59,075 bases of DNA from JBKHBT01 sp046542255 (GTDB lineage Bacteria; UBP14; UBA6098; JBKHBT01), in the NCBI GenBank assembly GCA_046542255.1, contig JBKHBT010000010.1, positions 1 to 59,075 on the forward strand, written 5' to 3'. Under the pieces are notes generated by a model. That model saw nothing but the letters and a program-made list of their open reading frames with translations. It did not search any database and had not been told where the DNA came from. A program made the translations under genes and the position numbers. Shown here piece by piece: positions 34,907 to 45,500 of this stretch (positions are counted from its first letter, which is position 1; every line of letters starts with the position of its first letter).

Positions 34907-37900
34907 TTATTTGACTAGCATTATTCTCTCGACAGCCGTATCTTCGCCTGCTTTAATTCGAACGAAGTAAACTCCTGTAGATATATTATCACCATTGTTT
35001 GATTTTCCATCGAAGAAAATGCTATGATCGCCTTTTTCGATGAAATCCGAAGCCAGAGTACGAATCAATCTACCGGAAACATCGTAGATACCAAGCTCGA
35101 CATCTGAAGCTTGGCCGATAGTAAAGTCGATTCTGGTTTTGGCATTAAATGGATTAGGATAGCTCGAAAGCATATCGATACTACCTGGTTTATCTGTCCT
35201 ATCGATTTCTACTTTGAAAACACCACTGGATTTGAAAGTTGCAGGCAATTCTTTACCATCAACTGTCAAAGTCCATTCTGATGGTATATCCACCGATTCG
35301 ATAGTGAACTCTTCGGTCGAATTCACATGAATATCAAACTCGGCGACATCGGCTTCATCTACGAAATAGCTTACAGCCTGGTTTCCATCTGCATCGATAT
35401 ATGCCTTGGGCTGATAATCTTCGCCAGGCATAGCTGGTAGAACCGGGAACATCCTATTGCCAAAGCCCATTTCAAGGCGTTTTCCATCGATATCGATAAT
35501 TGCGGACTTCTCATCTACCGCCTCTGCTGATTTCTTGGATGCATCTGAGTTTAGATACAAATTGCATTCTTCATTAGCAAGAACAAAATAAGCATTACCA
35601 GCAGTCAGGTCATAAGAGCTGGTATATGCACCGCTAACAGGGTCCCAAAGATAGGCTTCATCTATCACGGAACTGATAGCGCCATCGGGATCGGTAACAG
35701 GTTCCGAGAAATCAACCGGTTCATATGTTGTGCCGATGAGATTCCAGGAATCGCTCAGTTCAAGCTCGAGATCATTAACCTCGGTACCTGAAATTTCCAT
35801 CGTTTGTGGTTCTCTAACCAAAATGACATATCCAAGTCCTGGATAGATTCTTTCGGTATTTGTCCACATGGAAGATTCATTATCATATAGGAAGAAGCCA
35901 ATATTATCCGGTAAAACATCCTCTGCAATATAATAGCCGTCTGCATTTGTAACAGGAACAGAGAACATTGTATAACCAGGTGAGAATTCTTTTGTGAATA
36001 TCCTGCTGTCATTCAGCGAATAGGTAATTGTAAGTGTTTCGCCTGCTGCATATTCATAGTCTGAAGATTCTTTCATATCGACAATTCCATTTATGAAAAG
36101 ATTGCCCATTGCAGTGATAGTATCTTCATCGCGGAAAGACCATTCTAATTTTCCAGCAGAATCGCCTGTTACGATATACCATACAATAAAATCATCATCC
36201 GGGCTACGCATGTCCTTCTGAAGGTCGGTTGTCATCGAATCGAATTCCGAGATATCGAAATAGATATCAAACCAGCTTTCGGCGGCACTATTGACTTCAT
36301 CGATACCTTCATCATACATATCTGTTGCGCCTTCAGTTATACCGAAGGAAACAGTATCGTATAGTGAATGAGAACTAAATTCAAGTTCGACGAGCCAATC
36401 GAGGTCGCCACCCAAAATACGTATTAGTTTATTGCTGGTTGTGGCTATTGCAATATCTTCTACATTCGTAATGACATTGCCGATTTCGAGGCGATGTGAG
36501 ATTCCAACGGGAGCGAGTACATTGGTTCTATAAGATATGGTAGCAATCTGTCCGGCTGCATGGAAATAATCATCACAACTCATCCTAATTCTCACCGAAT
36601 CTCTATTCATCCATAGAATCGTAGCATCATCGTATTCAAAATCGACTGCATTCGGCGCAAAGCTGCCACCCGGGCTATAAACAGAAAACTCGACCATATC
36701 TATGCCCATTCCCGCGAGTTCATTGATGAATATTGGAATTTCAAACTCTCCGCCTGGCGCTGTCTCGATAGTGTCATTATCGAAAGAAATTTCGACAGGT
36801 TCGGATTCTCCAACATGCATTATACATTCAATAGGGATAAATGGCTCATCGAGATCGCTGGAATGTACGTGGATATATCCGTTATATGTACCGACTTCCA
36901 TTCCTTCTGCATCGAAAGAAACCGTTATCTCATCTTCTTCATGAGTCGATAGATTACCATTCTCGGGTGTGAATGACAGCCAATCGATATCATTATAGAT
37001 ATAGGCATGATATATTTCATTTGCAATAAGCTCGACTCCATCATCGATTTCATCATCGTCCCTATCCCCCATTGCACCTACCGGATAAGTATTCATTATG
37101 ATAGATTCATCCGGAGATATCATTATGGCATAATTATTTGGATAAGCGATGCGATCGAAAGATGCGAGAGATATTGCGCGATTGGTATCAGAATATGCCA
37201 TCATGGCTTCGCCAAAGTCCGTATAGCCACCTTCGATATAATCGATAAAGGTTGGTATAATATTTGGCATATTGAAAACGAGATTATCAGGCTCGTCAAA
37301 AGTAATCGAGCTGGAAGTTTCCCCAAGGTCATTGAATGGTTTTGCACCAAGATTTGCCCAGAAATCATTTTCAACAGGCACATCCAAACCGGCCATAACT
37401 ACCTTGCCGCCATCATCATTGTGCTCTTTGAGCGCATCGAGTAGCTCATCAGAAATGGTTTCCGATGTAACAACTGCCATATCATAGCTATATATGCTAT
37501 CATTCAAGGCCGAAGTAAACTCAGATTCTGAAGTATAGAGCATATATGGATAGCCGAGATAATCCAATGCAGCCTGTCCAATCATCTCATCATCACAGAA
37601 AACAGCAATCTGCGCAGCTTCTAAAGAACGATAGAGCCTATCGGCACCAGGATCAAAATCTAGATAGCTTTCAATGAGATGGTAAGTGATATGTCCTGTT
37701 CCATTATTGCCGATAAATAGTGGCAATGTACCAGAGCTGCCAGCTCTCAGGAATATCTCTTCTCTCTGTGGATTAGCATAAATTTTACCATTGTTTTCAC
37801 CTTCTGCTAAGAATAGACTACCAAAGCTCTCCGGGTTCAATTGCTCTGAACCGGATGGCCATGCTATTGTATCAGAGAATGCACCGCTCATTGCATCGAG

Positions 37901-40900
37901 AATTTCAAGCCTCATTCCAACCAAATTGCCAGTAGCAGAACCAATATATTCTGGTTCGAGTCCGGCAGTATTATCTATCGGAATAGCTAATTCATATACA
38001 ACGGTGCTATCTGTTGTCATTCCAGTACCATGCTCGACAGCGCCCTGAATTAATCTTGATTCGATTCTTGGGTCGCTACCAAAATCGCCATGTCTTCTTC
38101 CCCAGATTCCCTGGAAGCTCACACTAACATCTTCGCTACCCATTTCGATACGATATTCACCCTCTGAAGAAGGGCTGGAATTGGGATATCTGCGATTATA
38201 GCTGTCTTCTATTGAAACCAATAGCCTATCGTCATCTTCGAGAACTACATCAGAATGTGTCTCGACGCCAATATAAAGCATATCATTGGTGTTTTTGATA
38301 TAAACAGTGGCATCATCGATAGTCTTTTTCATTGCATCATTCCATTCGCCTGTTTCGAAAATGCCATCGATATCCGGCGTTCTTAAATAGGTGAATGTTG
38401 AATACCACATCGGCTCATCATCGGCAGCCGAAGTCGCGATGACTTCATCTGTGAAACCAGATTCCAATTCATCATATATCGCACGGACTTTGTAAATATG
38501 AGGAATTACAGCATCTACATCATCGAAATAGCCCTTGGTAGGGACTATCGCAATCGAGCTGAATTCATCGTCTGTTGTGCGTTTTCGGAATATCTCGTAT
38601 CCAATAAAATCGATTGGAAGTACTGTTACCATATCGAAAAGCTCTGGCTCGTCCCAGTTGAGTGGTATTCCCCCGGCAAAACCAGAAACCGCTTCGAGAT
38701 TCCTTGGTGCCAGCATATCTATTGTATCACTAATTACGGTAATATTAAAATCGAGTCCAATTTCGTATTCCCCATCATCTGCACTCAATTCGATATTGAA
38801 AACACCTTCGGTATCTGGAACCCAGTTTATGATACCAGTATTCCGGCCAATTTCCATACCTTCTGGCGCATCTTCCAGATTAAATGTCAGGACATCAAAA
38901 TCTGGGTCGCGCGCTGGTACGGTCAGCCGATAATTATTATTATTAACTGCTATTGTATCTGTAATTTCTGCGAAAAATTCAGGGCCGGTGTTTTGAATTT
39001 CGACTTCTGCACTGTCATATGTCCAATCATATCCATCATAAACACCGACTACTACCTTCCAAATCTCTTCAGAAGAAACCATTTCCGCCATGACTGTGTC
39101 ATTGGAATATCCTATGTCTTCACCGTCTTTATACCATGTGTATTCAGCGGTAAATCCGTCTTCATCCAAATCAGAGACTTCAAGCTCTACGGTCAAATCG
39201 CTAAATGTTGTCGGCAATTCGGGAGCTATCTGAATATGGTCGATACTGGGAGCGGCATTGGTAATCTCTACAGGGTCAGATAATATCGGCGAAGAAACAG
39301 CCCAACCATCTAAAGCCCAGGCCTTAAACCAAACCATATCTCCACGTTCAAAATGTTCTGATGTGAGAGTATCGGTCGTATCAGGTGCTTCTACGCGCAC
39401 AGAATCGACAAACCATCTGTATTTATATGTGATACTATCGCTATCGATATCAGAGGCGAAGGCATGTGCAACGAGTTTGCCTCGTCTTGAATATTCACCT
39501 TCCGGGACAGCGGTAATATTAAGGCTATCGATCTCGGGCTCGGTGTTTTCTATGTATGGGCCAGGATTTGGTGCGCCGGTATCTACAATGAAATTGTCAT
39601 ATCTATCATACCCTTCGAAGCGGAAATAATGTTCACCACTTCCATAAACAGGCACTCTGGCTGCGAAAAGCTCGCCATCTTCATACCTTAAAAGGCCACC
39701 GGTGCTATCGTCTGTAGTATCAACTGGAGGTTCATATGAAGAGATATCAAATGTATCTCTGTCATCGATAATAAGCCAGCCATCTTCAAAATCGTATTCG
39801 CGTTCATTATAGAATGCTGCAACAAATAGGAAAGTATCACCGGTTGAAAAAGGCCCATCTTCTGGCTCGAAATACGCTTCGGCAAAATATGGAGACTCTA
39901 TTGGAATCTCTATAGTCAGTGGGTCGCTATAGCCTATGCCATCATAAGAACGAATCTCGGCAGTCCAAACCTGCGAATGAGATGTTAGGCTGGAAGGCAA
40001 TGTATTGCCTTCGTGTACAAGCTCGCCATCGAGATACCATCGATAATCGTAGGATACGATAGTGTCGCCATCTGGATCATCGGCTTCTTCGGTAATAGTT
40101 ATAATGATATTATCCATCTCGAAAGGAGTATCCGGCGTAATATCAACTGCGGCAGGTGGATTAGGCCTTGCATTTTCAATCCAAAGCGTATCGCTTCTGA
40201 CGGCGCTGGATTCATCGTAGCCATCGGTAGCAATAACTTCACAGAACACATAATCGCCCATTTCGAAATACTCCGCATCGATAGTGGAAATATCGGAGTC
40301 AATATCCAGAGCTGTGCCATTAACATACCATGTATAAATAAATTCAATATCGTCATCATCCGGATCTTCCACATCGATAATTACGCATGTAATTTCCGAT
40401 GCTATACTGGCAGGTTCAGGATCTGCATAAAGAGAAATAACGGGGTCGGTCGGTGGTTCATTAGCAATCACCGGGCCTGCAAGAGCAGCAGATGTGGGAT
40501 GTCCCAACTCGTCCTCGGCATAGAAAGTATAACGATGGTCGCCAGCTTCTTCGATAGTGGTTGTGTATTCATATAATACGCCAGCTTCCCAGTCAGGAGC
40601 GGAAGTATCTGCCATTTCCATTGGAACTCTTTCTTCGCCATCTATCGAAATCTCGACAGTAGATGCTGGAATGTCTCTTGCATTTCTATATTCTACCGAA
40701 TAAGTAAAGCTGTCTCCTCGCTCGCCGGACTCAGGATCTACCATAGGAGCGGCAAGCTCGGGAGAAACTATTGTAACTGAAAGGTCAGTATCGATGCCAT
40801 AGTCTTCTCCATCAAAAGGAGCGATTACAACGAGAACCTCATCGCCAGCATTGAAATATGAAGCATTCAGGATATTGCTCTCGACTTCATCGATTAGAGT

Positions 40901-41731
40901 ACCGTTGACATACCAATCGTAGGTATATATAACCTCATCGCCATCGGCATCATCGCCATAATTGGTTATTGCTACGGTCAATGCTTCGTCATAGAAAGGC
41001 ATTTCGGGTGAAATGGAAGCGACTGGTTGTTCAGGAGGCGTATTTTCGATTTCAAAAGTCATCGTATCAGACAAATCTGGGAAACCGTCTTCATCCTCTG
41101 TATAGAAATAATACTCATGAACGCCTTTTCCGAATGTTTCGCCATCGAAAGAGGCTTCTAATATGGTAGGTATTCTATAGTCTAAAGTATCGCTAAATTC
41201 GCTCATCATTTCATATTCTTCACCATCGACATGGAGGGAAAGAATCGATGGTTTCAGGCCTTCTGCATGTGAATATTCGGCCGAAAAGAGAAATTCATCA
41301 TCGATAACACCAGTGGATGGTTCGACTGGATAATTTCTAAGGACTGGCCTGATGCCATAAAAATCGGAAAAACGAAGATTGCCAGCATAGGTATAATGTC
41401 CGTCGCCAACTTCCTGCCAGGTATAAAGATATTCTCTAAGACAGGTATCCTGAAGATTGAGCAAAAACATATCTCCATCTGTAACATCATATACTGTAAT
41501 CGACCATCGTGCAGTCGAATCACTTTCGATTGTATATTCTGCGCCATAGCTATCAAAATCAACAACTACTGTATCGGAATCAGGACCGACTAGTGTGAGT
41601 TTAAAACATTCTTCGCTTGGAGCAGTATTCTCTAATGTCGTAATCAAACCTTCGATGGTATATGGATCCGACGGTTGCGCAAGCACAACTCCAATACATA
41701 AAATCATTACTAACAGGATAGACTTTCTCAT
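34907..41731 (-). CDS. Giant T9SS-sorted multidomain protein (about 2274 residues)
   Basis: The ATG after TTGACA is chosen because AGGAGG lies 6 bp before it. A signal peptide (ILLVMILCIGVVLA) is followed by the shared N-terminal two-cysteine domain (about 25-125). A long array of PKD/cadherin-like repeats follows (about 125-990), with recurring DPDxDxIxYxYxWYxNG motifs. Then come FN3, CBM9-like (about 1115-1300), BACON-like (starting near 1320), cohesin-like (about 1640-1780), a tail region with GYTMFSVPV (near 1920) and a T9SS type A domain (YPNPFNAKTR, near 2190). Inside the BACON-like domain, about 1370-1580 is an alpha/beta insert resembling a glutamine-amidotransferase-like fold (AAQIAVFCDDEMIGQAALDY, YDMAVVTSE, GGKVVMAGLD). 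The C-terminal half matches the 1884-residue neighbour. Confidence 0.87.
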   Translation of the reverse strand: MRKSILLVMILCIGVVLAQPSDPYTIEGLITTLENTAPSEECFKLTLVGPDSDTVVVDFDSYGAEYTIESDSTARWSITVYDVTDGDMFLLNLQDTCLREYLYTWQEVGDGHYTYAGNLRFSDFYGIRPVLRNYPVEPSTGVIDDEFLFSAEYSHAEGLKPSILSLHVDGEEYEMMSEFSDTLDYRIPTILEASFDGETFGKGVHEYYFYTEDEDGFPDLSDTMTFEIENTPPEQPVASISPEMPFYDEALTVAITNYGDDADGDEVIYTYDWYVNGTLIDEVESNILNASYFNAGDEVLVVIAPFDGEDYGIDTDLSVTIVSPELAAPMVDPESGERGDSFTYSVEYRNARDIPASTVEISIDGEERVPMEMADTSAPDWEAGVLYEYTTTIEEAGDHRYTFYAEDELGHPTSAALAGPVIANEPPTDPVISLYADPEPASIASEITCVIIDVEDPDDDDIEFIYTWYVNGTALDIDSDISTIDAEYFEMGDYVFCEVIATDGYDESSAVRSDTLWIENARPNPPAAVDITPDTPFEMDNIIITITEEADDPDGDTIVSYDYRWYLDGELVHEGNTLPSSLTSHSQVWTAEIRSYDGIGYSDPLTIEIPIESPYFAEAYFEPEDGPFSTGDTFLFVAAFYNEREYDFEDGWLIIDDRDTFDISSYEPPVDTTDDSTGGLLRYEDGELFAARVPVYGSGEHYFRFEGYDRYDNFIVDTGAPNPGPYIENTEPEIDSLNITAVPEGEYSRRGKLVAHAFASDIDSDSITYKYRWFVDSVRVEAPDTTDTLTSEHFERGDMVWFKAWALDGWAVSSPILSDPVEITNAAPSIDHIQIAPELPTTFSDLTVELEVSDLDEDGFTAEYTWYKDGEDIGYSNDTVMAEMVSSEEIWKVVVGVYDGYDWTYDSAEVEIQNTGPEFFAEITDTIAVNNNNYRLTVPARDPDFDVLTFNLEDAPEGMEIGRNTGIINWVPDTEGVFNIELSADDGEYEIGLDFNITVISDTIDMLAPRNLEAVSGFAGGIPLNWDEPELFDMVTVLPIDFIGYEIFRKRTTDDEFSSIAIVPTKGYFDDVDAVIPHIYKVRAIYDELESGFTDEVIATSAADDEPMWYSTFTYLRTPDIDGIFETGEWNDAMKKTIDDATVYIKNTNDMLYIGVETHSDVVLEDDDRLLVSIEDSYNRRYPNSSPSSEGEYRIEMGSEDVSVSFQGIWGRRHGDFGSDPRIESRLIQGAVEHGTGMTTDSTVVYELAIPIDNTAGLEPEYIGSATGNLVGMRLEILDAMSGAFSDTIAWPSGSEQLNPESFGSLFLAEGENNGKIYANPQREEIFLRAGSSGTLPLFIGNNGTGHITYHLIESYLDFDPGADRLYRSLEAAQIAVFCDDEMIGQAALDYLGYPYMLYTSESEFTSALNDSIYSYDMAVVTSETISDELLDALKEHNDDGGKVVMAGLDVPVENDFWANLGAKPFNDLGETSSSITFDEPDNLVFNMPNIIPTFIDYIEGGYTDFGEAMMAYSDTNRAISLASFDRIAYPNNYAIMISPDESIIMNTYPVGAMGDRDDDEIDDGVELIANEIYHAYIYNDIDWLSFTPENGNLSTHEEDEITVSFDAEGMEVGTYNGYIHVHSSDLDEPFIPIECIMHVGESEPVEISFDNDTIETAPGGEFEIPIFINELAGMGIDMVEFSVYSPGGSFAPNAVDFEYDDATILWMNRDSVRIRMSCDDYFHAAGQIATISYRTNVLAPVGISHRLEIGNVITNVEDIAIATTSNKLIRILGGDLDWLVELEFSSHSLYDTVSFGITEGATDMYDEGIDEVNSAAESWFDIYFDISEFDSMTTDLQKDMRSPDDDFIVWYIVTGDSAGKLEWSFRDEDTITAMGNLFINGIVDMKESSDYEYAAGETLTITYSLNDSRIFTKEFSPGYTMFSVPVTNADGYYIAEDVLPDNIGFFLYDNESSMWTNTERIYPGLGYVILVREPQTMEISGTEVNDLELELSDSWNLIGTTYEPVDFSEPVTDPDGAISSVIDEAYLWDPVSGAYTSSYDLTAGNAYFVLANEECNLYLNSDASKKSAEAVDEKSAIIDIDGKRLEMGFGNRMFPVLPAMPGEDYQPKAYIDADGNQAVSYFVDEADVAEFDIHVNSTEEFTIESVDIPSEWTLTVDGKELPATFKSSGVFKVEIDRTDKPGSIDMLSSYPNPFNAKTRIDFTIGQASDVELGIYDVSGRLIRTLASDFIEKGDHSIFFDGKSNNGDNISTGVYFVRIKAGEDTAVERIMLVK

Positions 41732-41814
41732 TGTCAACCTCCTAAATAAATATTACTTTCAAATAACAAATCGATAGCAAAAGAGAATAATCACCTCCTT
41801 AATGTGTATCACTG

Positions 41815-42495
41815 TCATTTTTGATATATCACTTTTACAAACTGAGCCTTTTCCGACTGGATATTTTTAATTTTGATAAAATATACTCCACTCGAAATAT
41901 CAGAATCATCGACATTCCAAATGACTTCGCTTTTTTCGCTTCTTGTAAAACTGTCGATTTTCTTGCCAATGATATCAAAAACGGTGATATCATAATCGGC
42001 TACTTCACCAGTTTGTATCAATACACTGGAATTGAATGGGTTTGGACTTGCTATCGCGATAGATTTTTCAACTGGCATATTTTCATTCATCGAGTAAGTA
42101 TCTTCATTAAGAATAACTGGTTCAGATTCAAAATCAGGCGATGCGTCTGTAATTTCTACATCGACAGAACAGATTGTATTAAAACATGTGTCCCGAAAAA
42201 CGATAGAAACAGTATCTCCAGCAAAGGCTTCGATTACATCGGCTCGAATCTTCCACATTCCAGAGTCTTCATAGTAATTACATGTATATTCTGAGCCGGG
42301 ATAGATATAATATATTGTATCTGTTTCTTCGACACCAGGCTTGAATGCCTTGAAAGTAAGACATTCCGCAAGCGGAATACTGCTGTCGTAATTCTCCACA
42401 TAGCCGTACTTAGCATGTGGCATCTGGGAAAAAGCCAATACAGCCATGAAAAGAATCCCTAATATTTTAATGGTTTTCATTCTTTGCTTTATCAT
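41815..42495 (-). CDS. Small T9SS-sorted protein with the shared N-terminal domain
   Basis: About 226 residues. A longer frame reaches into the hairpin upstream, so I place the start at the ATG (MIKQRMKTIKILG) 9 bp after a GGGGGG tract; a second ATG five codons on is also possible. After the signal peptide (ILGILFMAVLAFSQ) there is a domain with ECLTF and FRDTCFNT cysteines, the same arrangement as at the N-terminus of the two giant neighbours, then a T9SS type A domain (IASPNPFNSSV, SSGVYFIKIK). It is thus little more than that N-terminal domain joined to a sorting domain, so it shows that the domain can stand alone. It lies between the 2400- and 2274-residue protein genes. Confidence 0.83.
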   Translation of the reverse strand: MIKQRMKTIKILGILFMAVLAFSQMPHAKYGYVENYDSSIPLAECLTFKAFKPGVEETDTIYYIYPGSEYTCNYYEDSGMWKIRADVIEAFAGDTVSIVFRDTCFNTICSVDVEITDASPDFESEPVILNEDTYSMNENMPVEKSIAIASPNPFNSSVLIQTGEVADYDITVFDIIGKKIDSFTRSEKSEVIWNVDDSDISSGVYFIKIKNIQSEKAQFVKVIYQK

Positions 42496-42514
42496 AAAAG
42501 CCCCCCTATTAAAT

Positions 42515-42545
42515 GGGTGAAGGGTTAAATTATAACCCTTCACCC
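42515..42545 (-). terminator. Strong hairpin after the 2400-residue protein gene
   Basis: A perfect 13-bp stem (GGGTGAAGGGTTA / TAACCCTTCACCC) with a 5-nt loop lies 10 bp after the stop. The T-run is poor, so it may either terminate or protect the 3' end of the transcript. It also fixes the likely start of the next gene downstream of it. Confidence 0.68.
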
Positions 42546-42554
42546 AAATATAGA

Positions 42555-45500
42555 TTATTTAATCAACATCATTCGTTTTGTATTGGAATAGTTGCCGGCC
42601 TGGAGTTTGTAGAAATAAACTCCAGTTGGAACGGTATTATTTCTTTCATCGAGGCCATTCCATCTAATATTGTATTCTCCGGCAGCAAGTTCATTATCGA
42701 CAAGCTTTTTAACCAATTTGCCATCGATATCGTATATGCTGAGTTCTGTTTTGCAGTCTTCGGCGATAGCAAAACTGATTTTTGTCGATGCATTGAAAGG
42801 ATTCGGATTATTCTCAAGAAGCGAGAATTCCATCGGCTTTTCAATAGTTACATCGTTTGTAATCTTGCCGATATCGATAGTTGGCTCACCAGTGAGTTCG
42901 ATATCTCTGATAAATGTATTACCATCATCATCGCTAAACTCGATGGTAACGATATCGCCTGTTTTCCAGACTTCGCCAAAATGGCCAACCTGAATATGGA
43001 AATATCCATCTTCGACGACTCCAGTAACCACATTACCGGATACGCCATACATACGGCCTTCGATCTTCCAATTCGTATCATCGGCCTTACCATAGATCAT
43101 GCAAGGATCAGCATAAACACGGCCATCGATTTCAAATCCATGGACTTCTTCTTTATCGTCTTTCATAGCTTCTTTGGAATAGCTTCCCGGTGAATTGATA
43201 TACACTCTATAGCAATCTCCAGGCCTTACATCGAAGTCCGGGCCAATATAACCAACGTCTTCAACATATCTGGCAATCGATACTGTATTGGATATAGCAT
43301 CCAGATCGACACCTTCTGCAAGAAGGTCATCACCGAGTTCTTCGGCAGTTGTAAGGCCCTCCTTATCCAGTGGTACCAGCATAAGATTACCAAAGTTACC
43401 AGCCGATAGATCCAGCTCGATGGTTCCTTCATCGGGAACATCACCCACTAAGGTAATTGTCTTTTCGACACTCGAATAGGACAAAAAGCCCTGAGTATAT
43501 TCTTCGAAAACTATCGGTACAGGTGGAAATGCCATTCCAGATGCACTGTCAATAGATTGATTTTGGTTCCAACCCAAATCAGCATCGAGAGTCCAGATAT
43601 TATTCTGATTTGGATAGATATATTCATCGATGAAGTCATAAGAGTTCTCTACATCTTCTACATCGAATGGCAGGGAATTAAAGACCCAACGATCGACGCT
43701 AGGATATCCATAATCTACTCCGATGACCTTATCGAATTTACCGACAATATCATGATGATAGTAAGAATCATCTGCAATATTATCACGGTCTGCAGGTACT
43801 ACATAGTAGTAATAGTTCCGCAGTTCTTCTCTTGTTTCTGTGTCCACAAAGAATGTCTCATCTGTTGTGTCCAGCACGGTATATTCGCTATATGGTTTTT
43901 CGGAGTGATAGATTACATATTCAATATGGTCATCCGGCATAAATTCCGGCTGAATATCGGTCGAGTCATCAGGATTAAGTCCATCTGTAACTCCATCCCA
44001 TTCGAGCCTTACCTGCTCGGTACCATCCAACCATTCTATACAAAGGTCATCGATGGCAAGTGGTGGATATTCATCGATAGCTATAGCTTCATCTATGGCA
44101 ATAACGCCGGTAGAATCTGTATATCCTGGGATGCCAGGGTCGGTTATTACATTTATGCCATATTCGATAGCTGCTACATAATCGACACCAGCCATATCGC
44201 CAAGATAAAGTATCGCTTCGACAGTGTCGCCAATGGAAGTTCCACCAGCTACTCTGGCAGGCTCGATTTCTACCCATTCCATAGCGCTGTTCTTATAGTA
44301 ATAATTGTACTCTGCATCTTCATTAACTATGACATGCCTTATTCTTATCGAATCGCCCTGGTCGTTTTCGACATTCTCGGCAATTCTATAGAAGTCCGAT
44401 GATATAGTATCGATAATTGTAATCGCAGGCAATGTCCATGCTCTGTCATAGTCTGGGCCAGGTTCCTGGACTTCTGCCCAGAAATTCATAGCACCAACTT
44501 GATCAACGCTGACAGTAAATGTATCACGACCGTTAGAGAGAACTGTCGGTGGTGGGAATGAAACAACACTCGGTGCGATATTGGTTCCAAATTCAAGCGG
44601 CCATGGGAATAATGAGTCAACATGGCCTGGCCTATCATAGACCGTTGCAATAAGCGGGAATTCCTCGCCAACATGCCTGACATAATGGCCATCGACATCA
44701 GGAGTTTCCAGTGTGATAAAGCCTCGCTCCTCATTAGTAATCATAAATGTCCAGTAAAGCGTATTAACATTATTCCTGCAATCTGTCACCCTAAGAGTAA
44801 TATTATATTGTCCAACAGACATGGGCAATAATGAATGGTGATAGAACCACATATTGCTATCTGCTATTGGGTCCAGATTTAGATTGAGATCTTCATAATC
44901 TACTGGTGGATCGACCCATAATCCTGATCCAGGCATGGTTTCAATCCAAATTTTATTATCAGATGCTCTTGTCAAACGCATCTCGACTTCTGGAACACAA
45001 TCATCACATGGGCAGCTTCCAACAAGAGAGTCGAATACCGTTACCTTGAATGTATCATGATCAGCCCAGGTTTCTGTAATATGGACAGCTTCTAGTTCTG
45101 CTGGATAAACTGGCGAAGCATATGGAGCTTCATTATCGACACAGAAATACTGCGTATCCACAGATGCATTTCCGACATCATCGAATGCTTTTGCGACTAC
45201 GCGTAGCACAGCAGATTCGCCCATAGGTATTGGGCATTCCATATCATATTTGAAATCTAAAGTATGCCAGCCAATAACGCTAGCGTCTTCTTCATTAATT
45301 TCTTCGATGCCCGACCAATCATCTTCTTCATGTGGGCTATAGCTACCAGGATTAAACCAGTATTCAGTGGCTTCTGTAAAGCCTTCTTCGCTATCGCTCC
45401 ACCATCTTTCATCATCGACATTCTCGATACTAAGCAAGACACTATCGATCTGTAGGATTGAATCTGATACCTCGCCTGTAATGGCATTATCGAGAATCGT

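Noticed and set aside
38498..39283. Plus-strand open frame (261 codons) opposite the 2274-residue protein gene
   Set aside because: Same reasoning: antisense shadow with Cys/Ile/Tyr-rich product and no motif.
43557..44402. Long plus-strand open frame (281 codons) opposite the 2400-residue protein gene
   Set aside because: It lies fully within a clear coding gene on the other strand; the product has unlikely composition (very rich in Ile, Tyr and Cys) and no ribosome site. Long antisense frames occur throughout because of codon use in the real genes.
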